A stretch of DNA of 64,000 bases, taken from assembly GCF_030646845.1 (NCBI RefSeq), contig NZ_JAUSLE010000021.1, forward strand, positions 156,666 through 220,665, written 5' to 3'. The position numbers were made by a program, and so were the translations under genes. The DNA is from Rhodoferax sp. (GTDB taxonomy: Bacteria; Pseudomonadota; Gammaproteobacteria; Burkholderiales; Burkholderiaceae_C). Positions within the stretch are counted from its first letter, which is position 1. Each line of letters opens with the position of its first letter. The notes below the pieces were generated by a model that had not been told where the DNA came from, searched no databases, and saw nothing but the letters and a program-made list of their open reading frames with translations. Below are positions 8,244 through 18,344 of this stretch, piece by piece.

Positions 8244-10264
8244 GTAGGCCAGACCAGTTGGTTGAGTTCGCGTTTCAGTGTAGCGAGGCGGGTGCTCGTT
8301 GTCCCAGGCGGCGCATAGCGCTGGGCCTCGAGGCGCAGCAGCCAATCGCGCACGGCCAGTGCGGACGGGTCTTGCGGACCGGCTTGCCTTGCCAACTGCT
8401 CCGCCATGGCACGCGGTGGGCTGTTGGGCGGTATGTTGATGCCCGCTTTTTGCAGGCGCCTGGCGGCGGCCTCCAGCAGCCGCAGCCAGGGGTCTTTGCG
8501 GCTGCGTTCCCACAGGGTCCACGCGGCACCTGACAGGCTGGCCAGCACCACGATGCCGATCAGCAGGTAAATCAGGTCTTCCCAGCTGGGCGACTCAAAG
8601 CCGATGTTCTTGAGCAGATTGAGCTGCTTGCCCTGCGTGTAGTTCAATATGCGCTGGTTCCAGCTGTTGTTGACGGCGTCCCACAAGGCACGCAGATTCA
8701 GGGCCAGTGCGGGGTTGACGTTGCCCAGCAGGGCTTCGGCGATGACGCCGCGCGGTGCCTGCAGGCGTTGCAGTGCGCCGATGCGCCCGGGCGCTACTGC
8801 GGAGGTCGGGTCGACCCGCACCCAGCCGCGGCTGGCGAGCCAGACTTCGGCCCAGGCGTGGGCGTCGCTCTGGCGCACCACGTGGAAGCCGTCGACCGCG
8901 TTTTGTTCGCCGCCCTGGTAGCCCGTCACGATCCGCGCCGGCACATCCAGCGCGCGCATCAGGATGACGAAGCTCGACGCAATGTGTTCGCAAAAACCCT
9001 CCTTGCGGTCAAACCAGAACTCGTCGGCCGTGTGCTGGCCGTACACGCCGGGGTCCAGCGTGTAGGTGTAGCCGCCGGTGCGCAGGCGCTCCAGCACGGC
9101 GGCCACCAGTTGCGCGTTATTGGCTCCGGTGTAGCGCGGGTCGCGTCGCAGGTCGGCAGCCAGTTGCAGCGTGCGCGGGTTGAAGCCTGCCGGCAGCTCG
9201 ACATAGTCCTGCAGGCCCGCCATCTGGCGGGGCGGCCCGTGGCGGAAGTCCGGGTAGCTCTGGGCGCTGTAGCGCACCAGGTCTGCAATCGGGCGCTCGA
9301 CCAGCCATTGCAGCTCGGGTGTCATGGTGGCGGCAAAACCACTCAATGCGGGCGGCGTCGGGGTGGCATCCAGCACCAGCAGCCAGGGGCGGTTGTTGGG
9401 TTCCAGTGTCACCTGGTATTTGACGGGCGGGCCCTGCACCTGCAGATTGGCGGGGGGCTGCATGCGGGCCGGGAAGCCCGAGCGCAGGGGTCGCCAGTCG
9501 CGTCCATCAAAGGTGGACAGCACCGGCCCGCGAAAGTACAGGTCGGACTGTCGCGGTGCGGCGCCTTCAAAGCGGACGCGCATGGCGATGCTGTCGTCCA
9601 GCGCCAGACTGGCGATGTTGCCCACCTGCATGCTGGCAGACAAGCCGCTGCGCCCACTCATGGCGTCCCCGGGGACACCCCATAGCGGTGCCATCCGTGG
9701 AAACAGCACGAACAGCACAGCCATGATGGGGGCCCCCAGCAGCGCCATCCAGCCGGCGGTTTTGGCGGCTTGCAGCAGGGGCGGTTTCCCAACCGGCATG
9801 TGGGCGTTGACCAGCGCAGTGAGCAGGCCCAGCAAGGCCACCAGCATGGCCGCTGCGGTGAGCAGGGACTGCGAGAAAAAGAAGTTGGTCAGCATCGTGA
9901 AGAAGCTGAGGAAAAACACCACGAAGGCGTCGCGCCTGGCCCGCAACTCCAGCGTCTTCAAGGCCAGCAGCACCACCACCAGGGTCACGCCGGCATCGCG
10001 TCCCAGCAGGGTCTTGTGGGTGAACAAGGTGGCGGCCACGGTCAGCACCAGCAGTGCCAGCAGCCACCAGCGGGAGGGCAGCGGCTGCACGGTCACGGCC
10101 AGCCAGCCGCGCCACAACAGGACGCCCGCCGCCAGCCCGCTGCACCACAACGGCAGGTTGCCTACTTGCGGCAGCACCACCCAGGCAATCACCACCAGCA
10201 AAAACAGCGTATCGCGGCTGTCCCGGGGCAGCCTGGCAAGGTGATTTCGCAGTTGATTGAACAT
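8240..10264 (-). CDS. TgpA-type membrane transglutaminase-like protein (DUF3488-TGc-DUF4129)
   Basis: 674 residues. The N-terminus has about seven membrane helices (DUF3488, residues 15-200). A periplasmic transglutaminase-like core follows, then another helix near residue 565 and a cytoplasmic DUF4129 tail. The catalytic triad is intact: Cys425 in EGFCEH, His469 in DAHAW and Asp485 in VDPTS. TgpA of Pseudomonas is the known relative; its cellular substrate is not settled. Context is the conserved moxR-DUF58-tgpA operon. The start lies 16 bp after the DUF58 stop, and its own TGA overlaps the mltB start. Coupling to a lytic transglycosylase suggests an envelope role, which is inference. Confidence 0.9.
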   Translation of the reverse strand: MFNQLRNHLARLPRDSRDTLFLLVVIAWVVLPQVGNLPLWCSGLAAGVLLWRGWLAVTVQPLPSRWWLLALLVLTVAATLFTHKTLLGRDAGVTLVVVLLALKTLELRARRDAFVVFFLSFFTMLTNFFFSQSLLTAAAMLVALLGLLTALVNAHMPVGKPPLLQAAKTAGWMALLGAPIMAVLFVLFPRMAPLWGVPGDAMSGRSGLSASMQVGNIASLALDDSIAMRVRFEGAAPRQSDLYFRGPVLSTFDGRDWRPLRSGFPARMQPPANLQVQGPPVKYQVTLEPNNRPWLLVLDATPTPPALSGFAATMTPELQWLVERPIADLVRYSAQSYPDFRHGPPRQMAGLQDYVELPAGFNPRTLQLAADLRRDPRYTGANNAQLVAAVLERLRTGGYTYTLDPGVYGQHTADEFWFDRKEGFCEHIASSFVILMRALDVPARIVTGYQGGEQNAVDGFHVVRQSDAHAWAEVWLASRGWVRVDPTSAVAPGRIGALQRLQAPRGVIAEALLGNVNPALALNLRALWDAVNNSWNQRILNYTQGKQLNLLKNIGFESPSWEDLIYLLIGIVVLASLSGAAWTLWERSRKDPWLRLLEAAARRLQKAGINIPPNSPPRAMAEQLARQAGPQDPSALAVRDWLLRLEAQRYAPPGTTSTRLATLKRELNQLVWPT

Positions 10265-10280
10265 GGTCGTCGCGATCGCC

Positions 10281-11261
10281 TCAGTGCCGCGCCAGCGCTT
10301 CCAGGCAGCGTTTCTTGTGCGCTTCGCCCCGGCTCGGCTTGATGTCCAGACCGGTCAGGCGCAAGCCGTAATCGACCCCGTGCTTCTCGGCCTGCAGCAC
10401 CCAGGCGCACAGACGGGACAGCTGTTGTTCGGGGTGGCTGACGCCGGTCTGGTGCTGGTCCAGCCACAACTCAAAGTGCTGCGCCTGGGTCGTGTCCCGG
10501 CTCACCAGTTCGTCCGCCTTGGCGGCTTTTTTCCAGACCACCAGTTTCATCGGGTCGCCGCGGCGGTAGGCGCGCACGCCGTCGAATTCACCGGTGGATT
10601 GCCGGTGTGCTGCGGCGGCGCCTCCTGCCCGTGGCTCGCCCGGGGGCAAACGTGGCGGGAAGGGCTCCGGCGCCGGATACACCAGCACCTGGGCGGCGGG
10701 TCGCCACACCGTCCATACCCGAAAAGTGCCCAGAGGAAAACGCGTCTCTGCCGTCAGCGCCGGCACGCGGTGCAGGCCGCGGCGCTCGGGCTTGAACGCG
10801 ATGTGCACCGTGGCCGTGCCCTGCGCCGGCACATCGGTCCACACCCAATGACCAGAACCCAGCACAGCCAGGCCAATGCCATGGCGGATGCTGCGCCGCC
10901 GGCTCTGGAGATTGATGCCAATCACGGCGCTAGCCCCCGCAAACTGTGCGTCAGGCGCTATCAAACTCATAGTGAGTCCACGCAGCGTGCCGTGGCACAC
11001 GTGCATGCCCACGACGGCACTGCCAGCCAGCAGAAAGGTCAGCAGGTAGCCCAGGTTGAGCTGGTAGTTGATCGACGCCACCAGCAGCACGAGAATGGTG
11101 GCGCCGAGCATGAAACCAGGGCGGGTTGGCAGGATGTAGACGCTGCGCTGCGTCAGGGTGATGGTGTCGGACAGCGGCAGTCGGGCCTCGAACCAGCGCT
11201 GGAACCTCTGACGCAGATGCGCCCGCGGGTGTCGCAGTGGATTGGGCAGGATGTCGGGCAT
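10281..11261 (-). CDS. DUF58 domain protein
   Basis: 326 residues. Two hydrophobic helices near the N-terminus (about 38-85) anchor it in the membrane, and the DUF58 signature near residues 225-260 reads GEFDGVRAYRRGDPMKLVVW. DUF58 proteins carry a von Willebrand factor A-like fold and act with a MoxR AAA ATPase, perhaps as an adaptor. The ATG is immediately after the moxR TGA (TGAATG, no gap), and tgpA follows 16 bp later. Codons 97-110 are a copy of the 42-bp dispersed element, falling just after the membrane segments, at the beginning of the beta-rich soluble part. Confidence 0.92.
   Translation of the reverse strand: MPDILPNPLRHPRAHLRQRFQRWFEARLPLSDTITLTQRSVYILPTRPGFMLGATILVLLVASINYQLNLGYLLTFLLAGSAVVGMHVCHGTLRGLTMSLIAPDAQFAGASAVIGINLQSRRRSIRHGIGLAVLGSGHWVWTDVPAQGTATVHIAFKPERRGLHRVPALTAETRFPLGTFRVWTVWRPAAQVLVYPAPEPFPPRLPPGEPRAGGAAAAHRQSTGEFDGVRAYRRGDPMKLVVWKKAAKADELVSRDTTQAQHFELWLDQHQTGVSHPEQQLSRLCAWVLQAEKHGVDYGLRLTGLDIKPSRGEAHKKRCLEALARH
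10932..10973 (-). repeat. 42-bp dispersed element, in frame in the DUF58 gene
   Basis: On the gene strand: ACTAT, nine bases, AGCG, ending GGGGCT at 42 bases, flanked by AGCGCC. It encodes residues 97-110 (TMSLIAPDAQFAGA) in the same frame as the copies in comEC, mltB and acnA. The first base differs from the usual GCTAT. Confidence 0.75.
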
Positions 11262-12182
<921 letters not shown>

Positions 12183-12229
12183 GGCACGACGTTACCAAAA
12201 AAATTATGAGGCAGGGCTGCACTGTGACT

Positions 12230-13177
12230 ATGACCGGATACTTTACCCACCGCGATTGCTGGAAACATGAAATGGGCGCGGGGCACCCCGAATGTCCGGA
12301 GCGGCTGGATGCCATTGAAGACCGCATCCTCATCTCCGGGCTGGATGTTGCCCTGGACCGGCGCGAAGCCCCGCTGGCACCCCTGACCGATATCGAACTG
12401 GCGCATGGCCGCATGCACGTCGCTTCCATCAGGGGATTGAGCGATGTTCTGCGGGAAGAGATTGAAGCCGGTGGCCCGACCCATGCCCAGGTCGACCCGG
12501 ACACCTCGCTCAACGTCGACACCTGGGACGCGGCCCTGCGTGCCGCAGGCGCCGCGCTGGCTGCCACCGATGCCGTGATCGCCGGTGAGTTGCAGAACGC
12601 TTTTTGCGCTGTCCGTCCGCCGGGTCATCATGCCTGCCGCGACAAGGCGATGGGCTTCTGCTTTTTCAACAATGTCGCGATTGCCGCCAAGTACGCCCTG
12701 GAGCGCCACGGCTTGAAGCGGGTGGCGATCGTAGACTTTGACGTACACCACGGCAACGGCACGGAAGACATCGTGGGCGGCGATCAGCGCATCCTCATGG
12801 TGAGCTTTTACCAGCATCCGTTCTATCCCCTGGACCACACCCATTCCAATGCCAGCAACCTGGTCAATCTGCCGGTGCCGGCCTACACCAAGGGCATGGA
12901 TGTGAGGGACCTCATCGAGAGCATCTGGATCCCGCGTCTGGAGGCTTTCCGCCCTGAAATGATCTTCATCAGCGCCGGCTTTGACGCGCACCGCGAAGAC
13001 GACATGGGTCAGATGGGCTTGGTGGAGCAGGATTACGCCTGGATCACCCATCGCATCATGGACGTCGCCCGGCGTCACGCCAAGGGGCGCATCGTGTCCT
13101 GTCTGGAAGGCGGTTATTCCCTGAGTGCGCTGGGACGCAGTGTGGAGGCGCATATCCGGGTACTGGCCGATGTCTGA
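12230..13177 (+). CDS. histone deacetylase-like metallohydrolase
   Basis: 315 residues. The family removes acetyl groups from lysine, polyamines or similar amides with a zinc ion. Visible catalytic parts: RPPGHHA (tandem histidines), the zinc-binding DFDVHHGNGT, ISAGFDAHRED with the second metal aspartate, and LEGGYSL near the C-terminus. HRDCWKHEMGAGHPECPERL at the N-terminus is also typical. I chose the ATG at 12230. The frame is open to 12173, but that part lies within the divergent moxR start and is unlike the family. A GTG at 12224 is an alternative. The stop overlaps the start of the next gene. The substrate cannot be told from sequence. Confidence 0.9.
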   Translation: MTGYFTHRDCWKHEMGAGHPECPERLDAIEDRILISGLDVALDRREAPLAPLTDIELAHGRMHVASIRGLSDVLREEIEAGGPTHAQVDPDTSLNVDTWDAALRAAGAALAATDAVIAGELQNAFCAVRPPGHHACRDKAMGFCFFNNVAIAAKYALERHGLKRVAIVDFDVHHGNGTEDIVGGDQRILMVSFYQHPFYPLDHTHSNASNLVNLPVPAYTKGMDVRDLIESIWIPRLEAFRPEMIFISAGFDAHREDDMGQMGLVEQDYAWITHRIMDVARRHAKGRIVSCLEGGYSLSALGRSVEAHIRVLADV

Positions 13178-14435
13178 GACCCGCGTCCCTGACCTTGATG
13201 CCTGGATAGCGTCCCTGACCCAACCCGCCGCCCTGATCGAACTGGGGGCCCTGGCCTCATGCGCCGTGATCGCCTGGGCTGTCGCCGCGCTGGTCTGCCG
13301 GACCGTGGGTTCGCGCAGTTCCGCCTCCATCATGTTTGGCAAACGCATTGTGGACGGGGTGTTGTTTCCCCTGCTGCTGGTGTGCCTGGCCTATTTGGCG
13401 CGCGCCCTGTTGGTGAGCTGGGTCCCACTGGCAGTTTTCAAGATTGCCATGCCGGTTCTGATTTCCCTGCTGGTCATCCGCCTGGGGGTCAAGGTGCTGC
13501 AGGCAGCGTTCATGGACAGGCCGCTGGTGCGTGTTCTGGAGCGAACCATTTCCTGGGTCGCGTGGCTGGCCATGGTGTTGTGGGTCAGCGGGTTGCTGCC
13601 GGTGGTTCTGGAGGAGTTGGACCAGATTGTCTGGAAGGTGGGCGGCTCCAAAATGTCGGTGCGCACGATGATCGAGGGCGCCCTGACCGCGGGCGCCATG
13701 CTGATCGTCACCCTGTGGATTTCGTCGGCCATTGAGACGCGTCTGCTGCGCTCAGCCACCGGGGGTGAATTGTCCTTGCGCAAAGCGGCGAGCAACGCTA
13801 CGCGAGCCTTGCTGATGTTCGTCGGCCTGATGCTGGCCGTATCGGCAGTCGGCATTGACTTGACTGCCTTCTCTGTTCTTGGCGGCGCGATCGGGGTTGG
13901 GGTCGGTTTTGGCTTGCAGAAGCTGGCGGCCAACTATGTCAGTGGATTCGTCATTCTGGCCGAACGCAGCATGCGCATCGGTGACAACGTGAGGGTGGAC
14001 AATTTTGAGGGCATCGTCACGCAGATCAATGCCCGTTACACACTGATCCGCTCGCTGGCTGGCCGTGAGTCGATTGTCCCCAATGAGTTGCTGATCACGA
14101 CCCGCGTGGAAAATCTGTCGCTGGCGGATTCGCGCGTGTGGCTGTTTTCCGTGGTCTCGGTTGGCTACGAAAGCGACGTGGACCTGGTGATGAGCCTGTT
14201 GACGCAGGCCGCACTGAATCAGGCGCGTGTGCTGCGGGACCCGGGTCCTTCCGTCAACCTCGTCGCCTTTGGTGTCGACGGGCTGGAGTTCAAAGTGGGT
14301 TTCTGGATTGCCGATCCCGAGAATGGCAGCGACAACTTGAGATCGTTGATCAATCTGGACATTCTCAAGTCTTTGCGTGAGAACCATATCGAGATTCCGT
14401 ATCCGCAGCGCGTCGTTCACACCCGTGCGGCGTGA
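13170..14435 (+). CDS. MscS-family mechanosensitive channel
   Basis: 421 residues with the ATG at 13170 overlapping the preceding stop. Several N-terminal helices precede the pore helix. The conserved MscS core reads LGGAIGVGVGFGLQKLAANYVSG, followed by the beta domain RIGDNVRVDNFEGIVTQI and NELLITTRVENLS. Such channels release solutes when membrane tension rises. At 421 residues it is longer than E. coli MscS (286) and has extra N-terminal helices, like YbdG or YnaI types. An open frame from 13125 is ignored because it lies inside the deacetylase-family gene. Confidence 0.92.
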   Translation: MSETRVPDLDAWIASLTQPAALIELGALASCAVIAWAVAALVCRTVGSRSSASIMFGKRIVDGVLFPLLLVCLAYLARALLVSWVPLAVFKIAMPVLISLLVIRLGVKVLQAAFMDRPLVRVLERTISWVAWLAMVLWVSGLLPVVLEELDQIVWKVGGSKMSVRTMIEGALTAGAMLIVTLWISSAIETRLLRSATGGELSLRKAASNATRALLMFVGLMLAVSAVGIDLTAFSVLGGAIGVGVGFGLQKLAANYVSGFVILAERSMRIGDNVRVDNFEGIVTQINARYTLIRSLAGRESIVPNELLITTRVENLSLADSRVWLFSVVSVGYESDVDLVMSLLTQAALNQARVLRDPGPSVNLVAFGVDGLEFKVGFWIADPENGSDNLRSLINLDILKSLRENHIEIPYPQRVVHTRAA

Positions 14436-14556
14436 GGAAGCCGGTTTTCATGCAGGTATAATTTGAAAAAAGCACGGTCGTACTATTTTGTGTCCTGATG
14501 GCTGACTGTCGTGAGGATGACGAGGCTGACAGGTAACACAGCATAGAATCTCCGGG

Positions 14557-14594
14557 TTGACGTGCACGTCAATTCAAGTTGACGTGCACGTAAA
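14557..14594. promoter_or_regulatory. paired 16-bp palindromes before etfBA (probable operator)
   Basis: TTGACGTGCACGTCAA at 14557-14572 is a perfect 16-base palindrome. A near copy, TTGACGTGCACGTAAA, lies at 14579-14594. Their centres are 22 bp apart, two helical turns, so two dimers could bind the same face. They sit about 40-75 bases before the etfB start. A possible -10 (TAGAAT) lies at 14544-14549, just upstream, so binding would repress. The ACGT-NN-ACGT core resembles what I recall for MerR-family regulators of branched-chain amino acid and fatty acid breakdown (LiuR type), but that match is from memory. Confidence 0.65.
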
Positions 14595-14632
14595 GAAAAT
14601 CGCCGAATTCGTAACTATCTGGAGTCATAGCA

Positions 14633-15382
14633 ATGAAAGTCCTGGTCGCAGTCAAGCGCGTGGTGGACTACAACGTGAAGGTCCGCGTCAAGTCGGACAA
14701 CACCGGTGTAGATATCGCCAACGTCAAAATGAGCATGAACCCTTTTGACGAGATCGCCATTGAAGAAGCCGTGCGCCTGAAGGAAAAAGGCGTGGTGACC
14801 GAGGTCATCGCCGTCTCCTGCGGCGTCACGCAATGCCAGGAAACCTTGCGCACCGCCATGGCCATTGGTGCCGACCGCGCCATTCTGGTTGAAACCACCG
14901 AAGAACTGCAGCCACTGGCGGTGGCCAAGCTGCTCAAGGCACTGGTCGACAAGGAACAGCCCGGCCTGGTGATCCTGGGCAAGCAGGCCATTGACGACGA
15001 CTGCAACCAGACTGGCCAGATGCTGGCCGCCCTGGCCGACCTGCCGCAAGCCACCTTCGCCAGCAAGGTCGAAGTGGTGGACGGCAAAGCTTCCGTCACG
15101 CGTGAAGTCGACGGCGGCCTGGAGACCCTCTCCATCAGCCTGCCCGCCGTGATCACCACCGATTTGCGCCTGAACGAGCCGCGTTATGTGACGCTGCCCA
15201 ACATCATGAAGGCCAAGAAAAAGCAGCTCGACATCTTCAAGCCCGAAGACCTCGGTGTTGACGTGTCACCCCGCATCAAGACCCTCAAGGTCATGGAGCC
15301 GCCCAAGCGCAGCGCCGGCATCAAGGTGCCAGACGTTGCCACCCTGGTGGCCAAACTCAAGAACGAAGCCAAGGTCATCTGA
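14633..15382 (+). CDS. etfB: electron transfer flavoprotein subunit beta
   Basis: 249 residues, the usual size. With EtfA it forms the soluble FAD/AMP heterodimer that takes electrons from acyl-CoA dehydrogenases and passes them to ETF-ubiquinone oxidoreductase. [20 protein letters not shown] at the start and the segment [17 protein letters not shown] are family signatures. The stop is 11 bp before etfA, with a GAGGAG ribosome site between. The upstream palindrome pair at 14557-14594 suggests specific control. An acyl-CoA dehydrogenase gene follows the operon. Confidence 0.97.
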   Translation: MKVLVAVKRVVDYNVKVRVKSDNTGVDIANVKMSMNPFDEIAIEEAVRLKEKGVVTEVIAVSCGVTQCQETLRTAMAIGADRAILVETTEELQPLAVAKLLKALVDKEQPGLVILGKQAIDDDCNQTGQMLAALADLPQATFASKVEVVDGKASVTREVDGGLETLSISLPAVITTDLRLNEPRYVTLPNIMKAKKKQLDIFKPEDLGVDVSPRIKTLKVMEPPKRSAGIKVPDVATLVAKLKNEAKVI

Positions 15383-15393
15383 GGAGCACCACC

Positions 15394-16326
15394 ATGACAT
15401 CACTAGTTATTGCTGAACACGACAACGCGTCCATCAAGGGCGCCACCCTCAACACCGTGACCGCCGCCCTGCAGTGCGGCGGCGAGGTCCATGTGCTGGT
15501 GGCCGGTGCCAATGCCGGTGCGGCGGCGGCCGCTGCCGCGCAAATTGCCGGCGTGGCCAAGGTGCTGCACATCGACCACGACGGCCTGGCCCATGGCCTG
15601 GCCGAGAACATGGCGGCGCAGATTCTTGGCGTGGCCTCGAACTACAGCCACATCCTGTTTCCCGCCACCGCCTCGGGCAAGAACATTGCCCCCCGCGTCG
15701 CTGCCAAGCTCGATGTCGGCCAGATCTCTGACGTCACCAAAGTCGACAGTCCCGACACCTTCGAGCGCCCGATCTATGCCGGCAACGCCATTGCCACGGT
15801 GCAAAGCACCGACGCCATCAAGGTCATCACGGTGCGCACCACCGGCTTTGACGCCGCGCCCGCCAGCGGTGGCTCGGCCGCCGTGGAAAGCGTGGCCGCT
15901 TTGGCAGCCAGCGCCCAAGTCACCTTCATGGGCAGCGAGATCGCCAAGAACGATCGCCCCGAGTTGACCGCCGCCAAGATCATCGTCAGCGGTGGCCGTG
16001 CCCTGGGTTCCAGCGAGAAGTTCATGGAAGTCATAACGCCGCTGGCCGACAAGCTCGGTGCCGCCATGGGCGCATCGCGGGCGGCGGTGGACGCCGGCTA
16101 TGCGCCCAACGACTGGCAAGTGGGCCAGACCGGCAAGATCGTCGCGCCGCAGTTGTATGTGGCGGTGGGCATCAGCGGTGCCATCCAGCATCTGGCCGGC
16201 ATGAAGGACTCCAAGGTCATCGTGGCGATCAACAAGGATCCGGAAGCGCCGATCTTCTCGGTGGCCGACTATGGGCTGGAAGCGGATTTGTTCGTGGCGG
16301 TGCCCGAACTGATTGCTGCGCTGTAA
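15394..16326 (+). CDS. etfA: electron transfer flavoprotein subunit alpha
   Basis: 310 residues. It carries the FAD-binding C-terminal domain of [60 protein letters not shown] and the late [16 protein letters not shown] stretch are diagnostic. It is translated right after etfB and ends in front of a strong intrinsic terminator at 16341-16368, so etfBA forms a two-gene unit separate from the next acyl-CoA dehydrogenase gene. Confidence 0.97.
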   Translation: MTSLVIAEHDNASIKGATLNTVTAALQCGGEVHVLVAGANAGAAAAAAAQIAGVAKVLHIDHDGLAHGLAENMAAQILGVASNYSHILFPATASGKNIAPRVAAKLDVGQISDVTKVDSPDTFERPIYAGNAIATVQSTDAIKVITVRTTGFDAAPASGGSAAVESVAALAASAQVTFMGSEIAKNDRPELTAAKIIVSGGRALGSSEKFMEVITPLADKLGAAMGASRAAVDAGYAPNDWQVGQTGKIVAPQLYVAVGISGAIQHLAGMKDSKVIVAINKDPEAPIFSVADYGLEADLFVAVPELIAAL

Positions 16327-16340
16327 GCCAACAAGAAAAA

Positions 16341-16368
16341 GGGCATCGCTTGCGATGCCCTTTTTTTT
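16341..16368 (+). terminator. intrinsic terminator after etfA
   Basis: An 8-bp perfect stem GGGCATCG / CGATGCCC with the loop CTTG (16341-16360), followed by eight T residues (16361-16368). A run of five A residues precedes it, so it could also stop transcription from the other side. Confidence 0.93.
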
Positions 16369-16428
16369 CGCGCCAATGCCTGAACCAGTGCCGTTGCGCA
16401 CTTTTGTTTTCCCTTTTGGAGACTCGAC

Positions 16429-18243
16429 ATGAGTTACGTTGCCCCCCTCAAAGACATGCTGTTCAACATCAAGCATCTGGCCTACATTGACAGAATAGCG
16501 CAGTTGCCAGGCTTTGAAGATGCCGGTTTCGAGACCGCGCAAGCGGTGCTGGAAGAAGCGGCCAAGTTCAATGAGGGCGTGTTGAGCCCGCTGAACTGGG
16601 AGGGCGACAAGAATCCGTCGAGCTGGAAGGATGGCGTGGTCACGGCAACGCCCGGCTTCAAGGAAGCTTTCGAACAGTTTGCCCAAGGCGGCTGGCAAGG
16701 CCTGCAGCACCCGGTGGATTTTGGCGGCCAGGGTTTGCCCAAGACCATCGGCGCGGCGTGCGGTGAAATGCAGAACTCGGCCAACATGAGTTTTGCCCTG
16801 TGCCCGCTGCTGACCGACGGCGCCATTGAGGCGTTGTTGACTGCGGGTTCCGACGAGCTCAAGGCGACTTATCTTGAGAACCTGGTGAGCGGCAAATGGA
16901 CTGGCACCATGAACCTGACCGAGCCCCAGGCCGGCAGTGACCTGGCCGCCGTGCGCAGCCGTGCCGAGCCGCAGGCTGACGGCAGCTACAAGGTGTTCGG
17001 CACCAAGATCTTCATCACCTGGGGTGAGCACGACATGGCCGAGAACCTCGTCCATCTGGTGCTGGCCCGCGTTACCGGCGCACCGGAAGGCGTCAAGGGC
17101 ATCAGCCTGTTTGTGGTACCCAAATTCATGGTGAACAAGGACGGCTCACTCGGTGCGCGCAACGACGTGCATTGCGTCAGCATCGAGCACAAGATGGGCA
17201 TCAAGGCCAGCCCGACCGCGGTGCTGCAATATGGCGACCACGGCGGCGCCATCGGTTACCTCGTGGGCGAGGAAAACCGCGGCCTGGAGTATATGTTCAT
17301 CATGATGAACGCCGCCCGCTTTGGCGTCGGTGTGCAGGGCATTGCCATTGCCGAGCGCGCTTATCAAAAGGCGGTGACTTTTGCCAAGGACCGGGTGCAA
17401 AGCCGTCCCGTCGATGGCTCGCTGCCCACCAGCGGCCCCATCATCCATCACCCGGATGTGAAGCGCATGTTGATGACCATGCGGGCCTACACCGAGGGAT
17501 GCCGCGCCATGGCCACTGTAGGTGCCGCGGCCTTTGACGCCGCGCACAATCACCCGGATGCCGAGACGCGCAAGCAGAACCAGGCTTTCTATGAATTCAT
17601 GGTGCCGCTGATCAAGGGCTACAGCACCGAGATGAGCCTGGAGGTCACCTCGCTGGGCGTGCAGGTGCACGGCGGCATGGGCTTCATCGAAGAAACCGGC
17701 GCGGCCCAGTATTACCGCGACGCCAAAATTCTCACCATCTACGAAGGCACCACTGCCATCCAGGCCAATGACCTGGTGGGACGCAAGACGGCGCGTGACG
17801 GCGGCCAGACGGCCAGGGCCCTGGCCGCGCAGATTGAGGCAACCGAAGGCTTGTTGCTCAAGAGCGGCAGCGCCGACGCACTGGCTGTGGCGAAGCGCCT
17901 GAAGGTGGCCCGCGAGGCCTTCGTCGATGTCGTGAACTTTGTGGCGGGCGGGCTTGCCAAGGCCCCTGAAGGTGCCGCAAAGGCCAGCCCCAACGCCGTC
18001 TTTGCCGGCAGCGTGCCTTACCTCATGCTGGCCGGGAATCTGATGGCTGGCTGGCAGTTGGCCCGCGCGCTCCTGGTGGCGCAAGACGAGCTCGCGCAAG
18101 GCGTGGATGCCCCCTTCATGAAGGCCAAGATCATCACGGCACGCTTCTATGCGGACCACCTGTTGACCAAGGCCCCGGGCGTGCGGGACGCCATCATCGA
18201 AGGCGCTGACAGCGTGACCGCGCTGGCGCTGGATGCGTTCTGA
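16429..18243 (+). CDS. acyl-CoA dehydrogenase (long form with extra C-terminal domain)
   Basis: 604 residues, longer than the ~380 of classical acyl-CoA dehydrogenases because of an N-terminal extension and an added C-terminal domain, as in the FadE-like beta-proteobacterial group. It oxidises acyl-CoA to trans-2-enoyl-CoA and gives electrons to ETF. The FAD-contact segment MNLTEPQAGSDLAAVRS and the catalytic base Glu439 in YEGTTAIQ are present. Its place behind etfBA fits, although a terminator separates them. A GGAG ribosome site precedes the ATG. Chain-length preference cannot be judged. Confidence 0.94.
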   Translation: MSYVAPLKDMLFNIKHLAYIDRIAQLPGFEDAGFETAQAVLEEAAKFNEGVLSPLNWEGDKNPSSWKDGVVTATPGFKEAFEQFAQGGWQGLQHPVDFGGQGLPKTIGAACGEMQNSANMSFALCPLLTDGAIEALLTAGSDELKATYLENLVSGKWTGTMNLTEPQAGSDLAAVRSRAEPQADGSYKVFGTKIFITWGEHDMAENLVHLVLARVTGAPEGVKGISLFVVPKFMVNKDGSLGARNDVHCVSIEHKMGIKASPTAVLQYGDHGGAIGYLVGEENRGLEYMFIMMNAARFGVGVQGIAIAERAYQKAVTFAKDRVQSRPVDGSLPTSGPIIHHPDVKRMLMTMRAYTEGCRAMATVGAAAFDAAHNHPDAETRKQNQAFYEFMVPLIKGYSTEMSLEVTSLGVQVHGGMGFIEETGAAQYYRDAKILTIYEGTTAIQANDLVGRKTARDGGQTARALAAQIEATEGLLLKSGSADALAVAKRLKVAREAFVDVVNFVAGGLAKAPEGAAKASPNAVFAGSVPYLMLAGNLMAGWQLARALLVAQDELAQGVDAPFMKAKIITARFYADHLLTKAPGVRDAIIEGADSVTALALDAF

Positions 18244-18257
18244 CCGCTTTCCAGCTC

Positions 18258-18299
18258 GCTATTAATTTGATAGCTGCTGTCGCCCGATTGACAAGGGCT
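18258..18299 (+). repeat. 42-bp dispersed element, intergenic
   Basis: GCTAT, nine bases, AGCT, ending AGGGCT at 42 bases, with AGAGGCC downstream. It lies 15 bp after the acyl-CoA dehydrogenase stop and 45 bp before the next gene. GCTAT and ATAGC form a small hairpin. The clearest intergenic copy on the plus strand. Confidence 0.85.
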
Positions 18300-18344
18300 A
18301 GAGGCCTATTTGTCCAATAATATTTGGATTCTTACGGAGATTTC

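Noticed and set aside
14612..14640. Possible element copy at the etfB ribosome site
   Set aside because: The spacing after GCTAT is off by one and no GGGGCT end is found.
15403..17055. 550-codon open frame on the minus strand
   Set aside because: Antisense to etfA and the acyl-CoA dehydrogenase gene; no recognisable domain, His/Gly/Ala-rich as shadows are.
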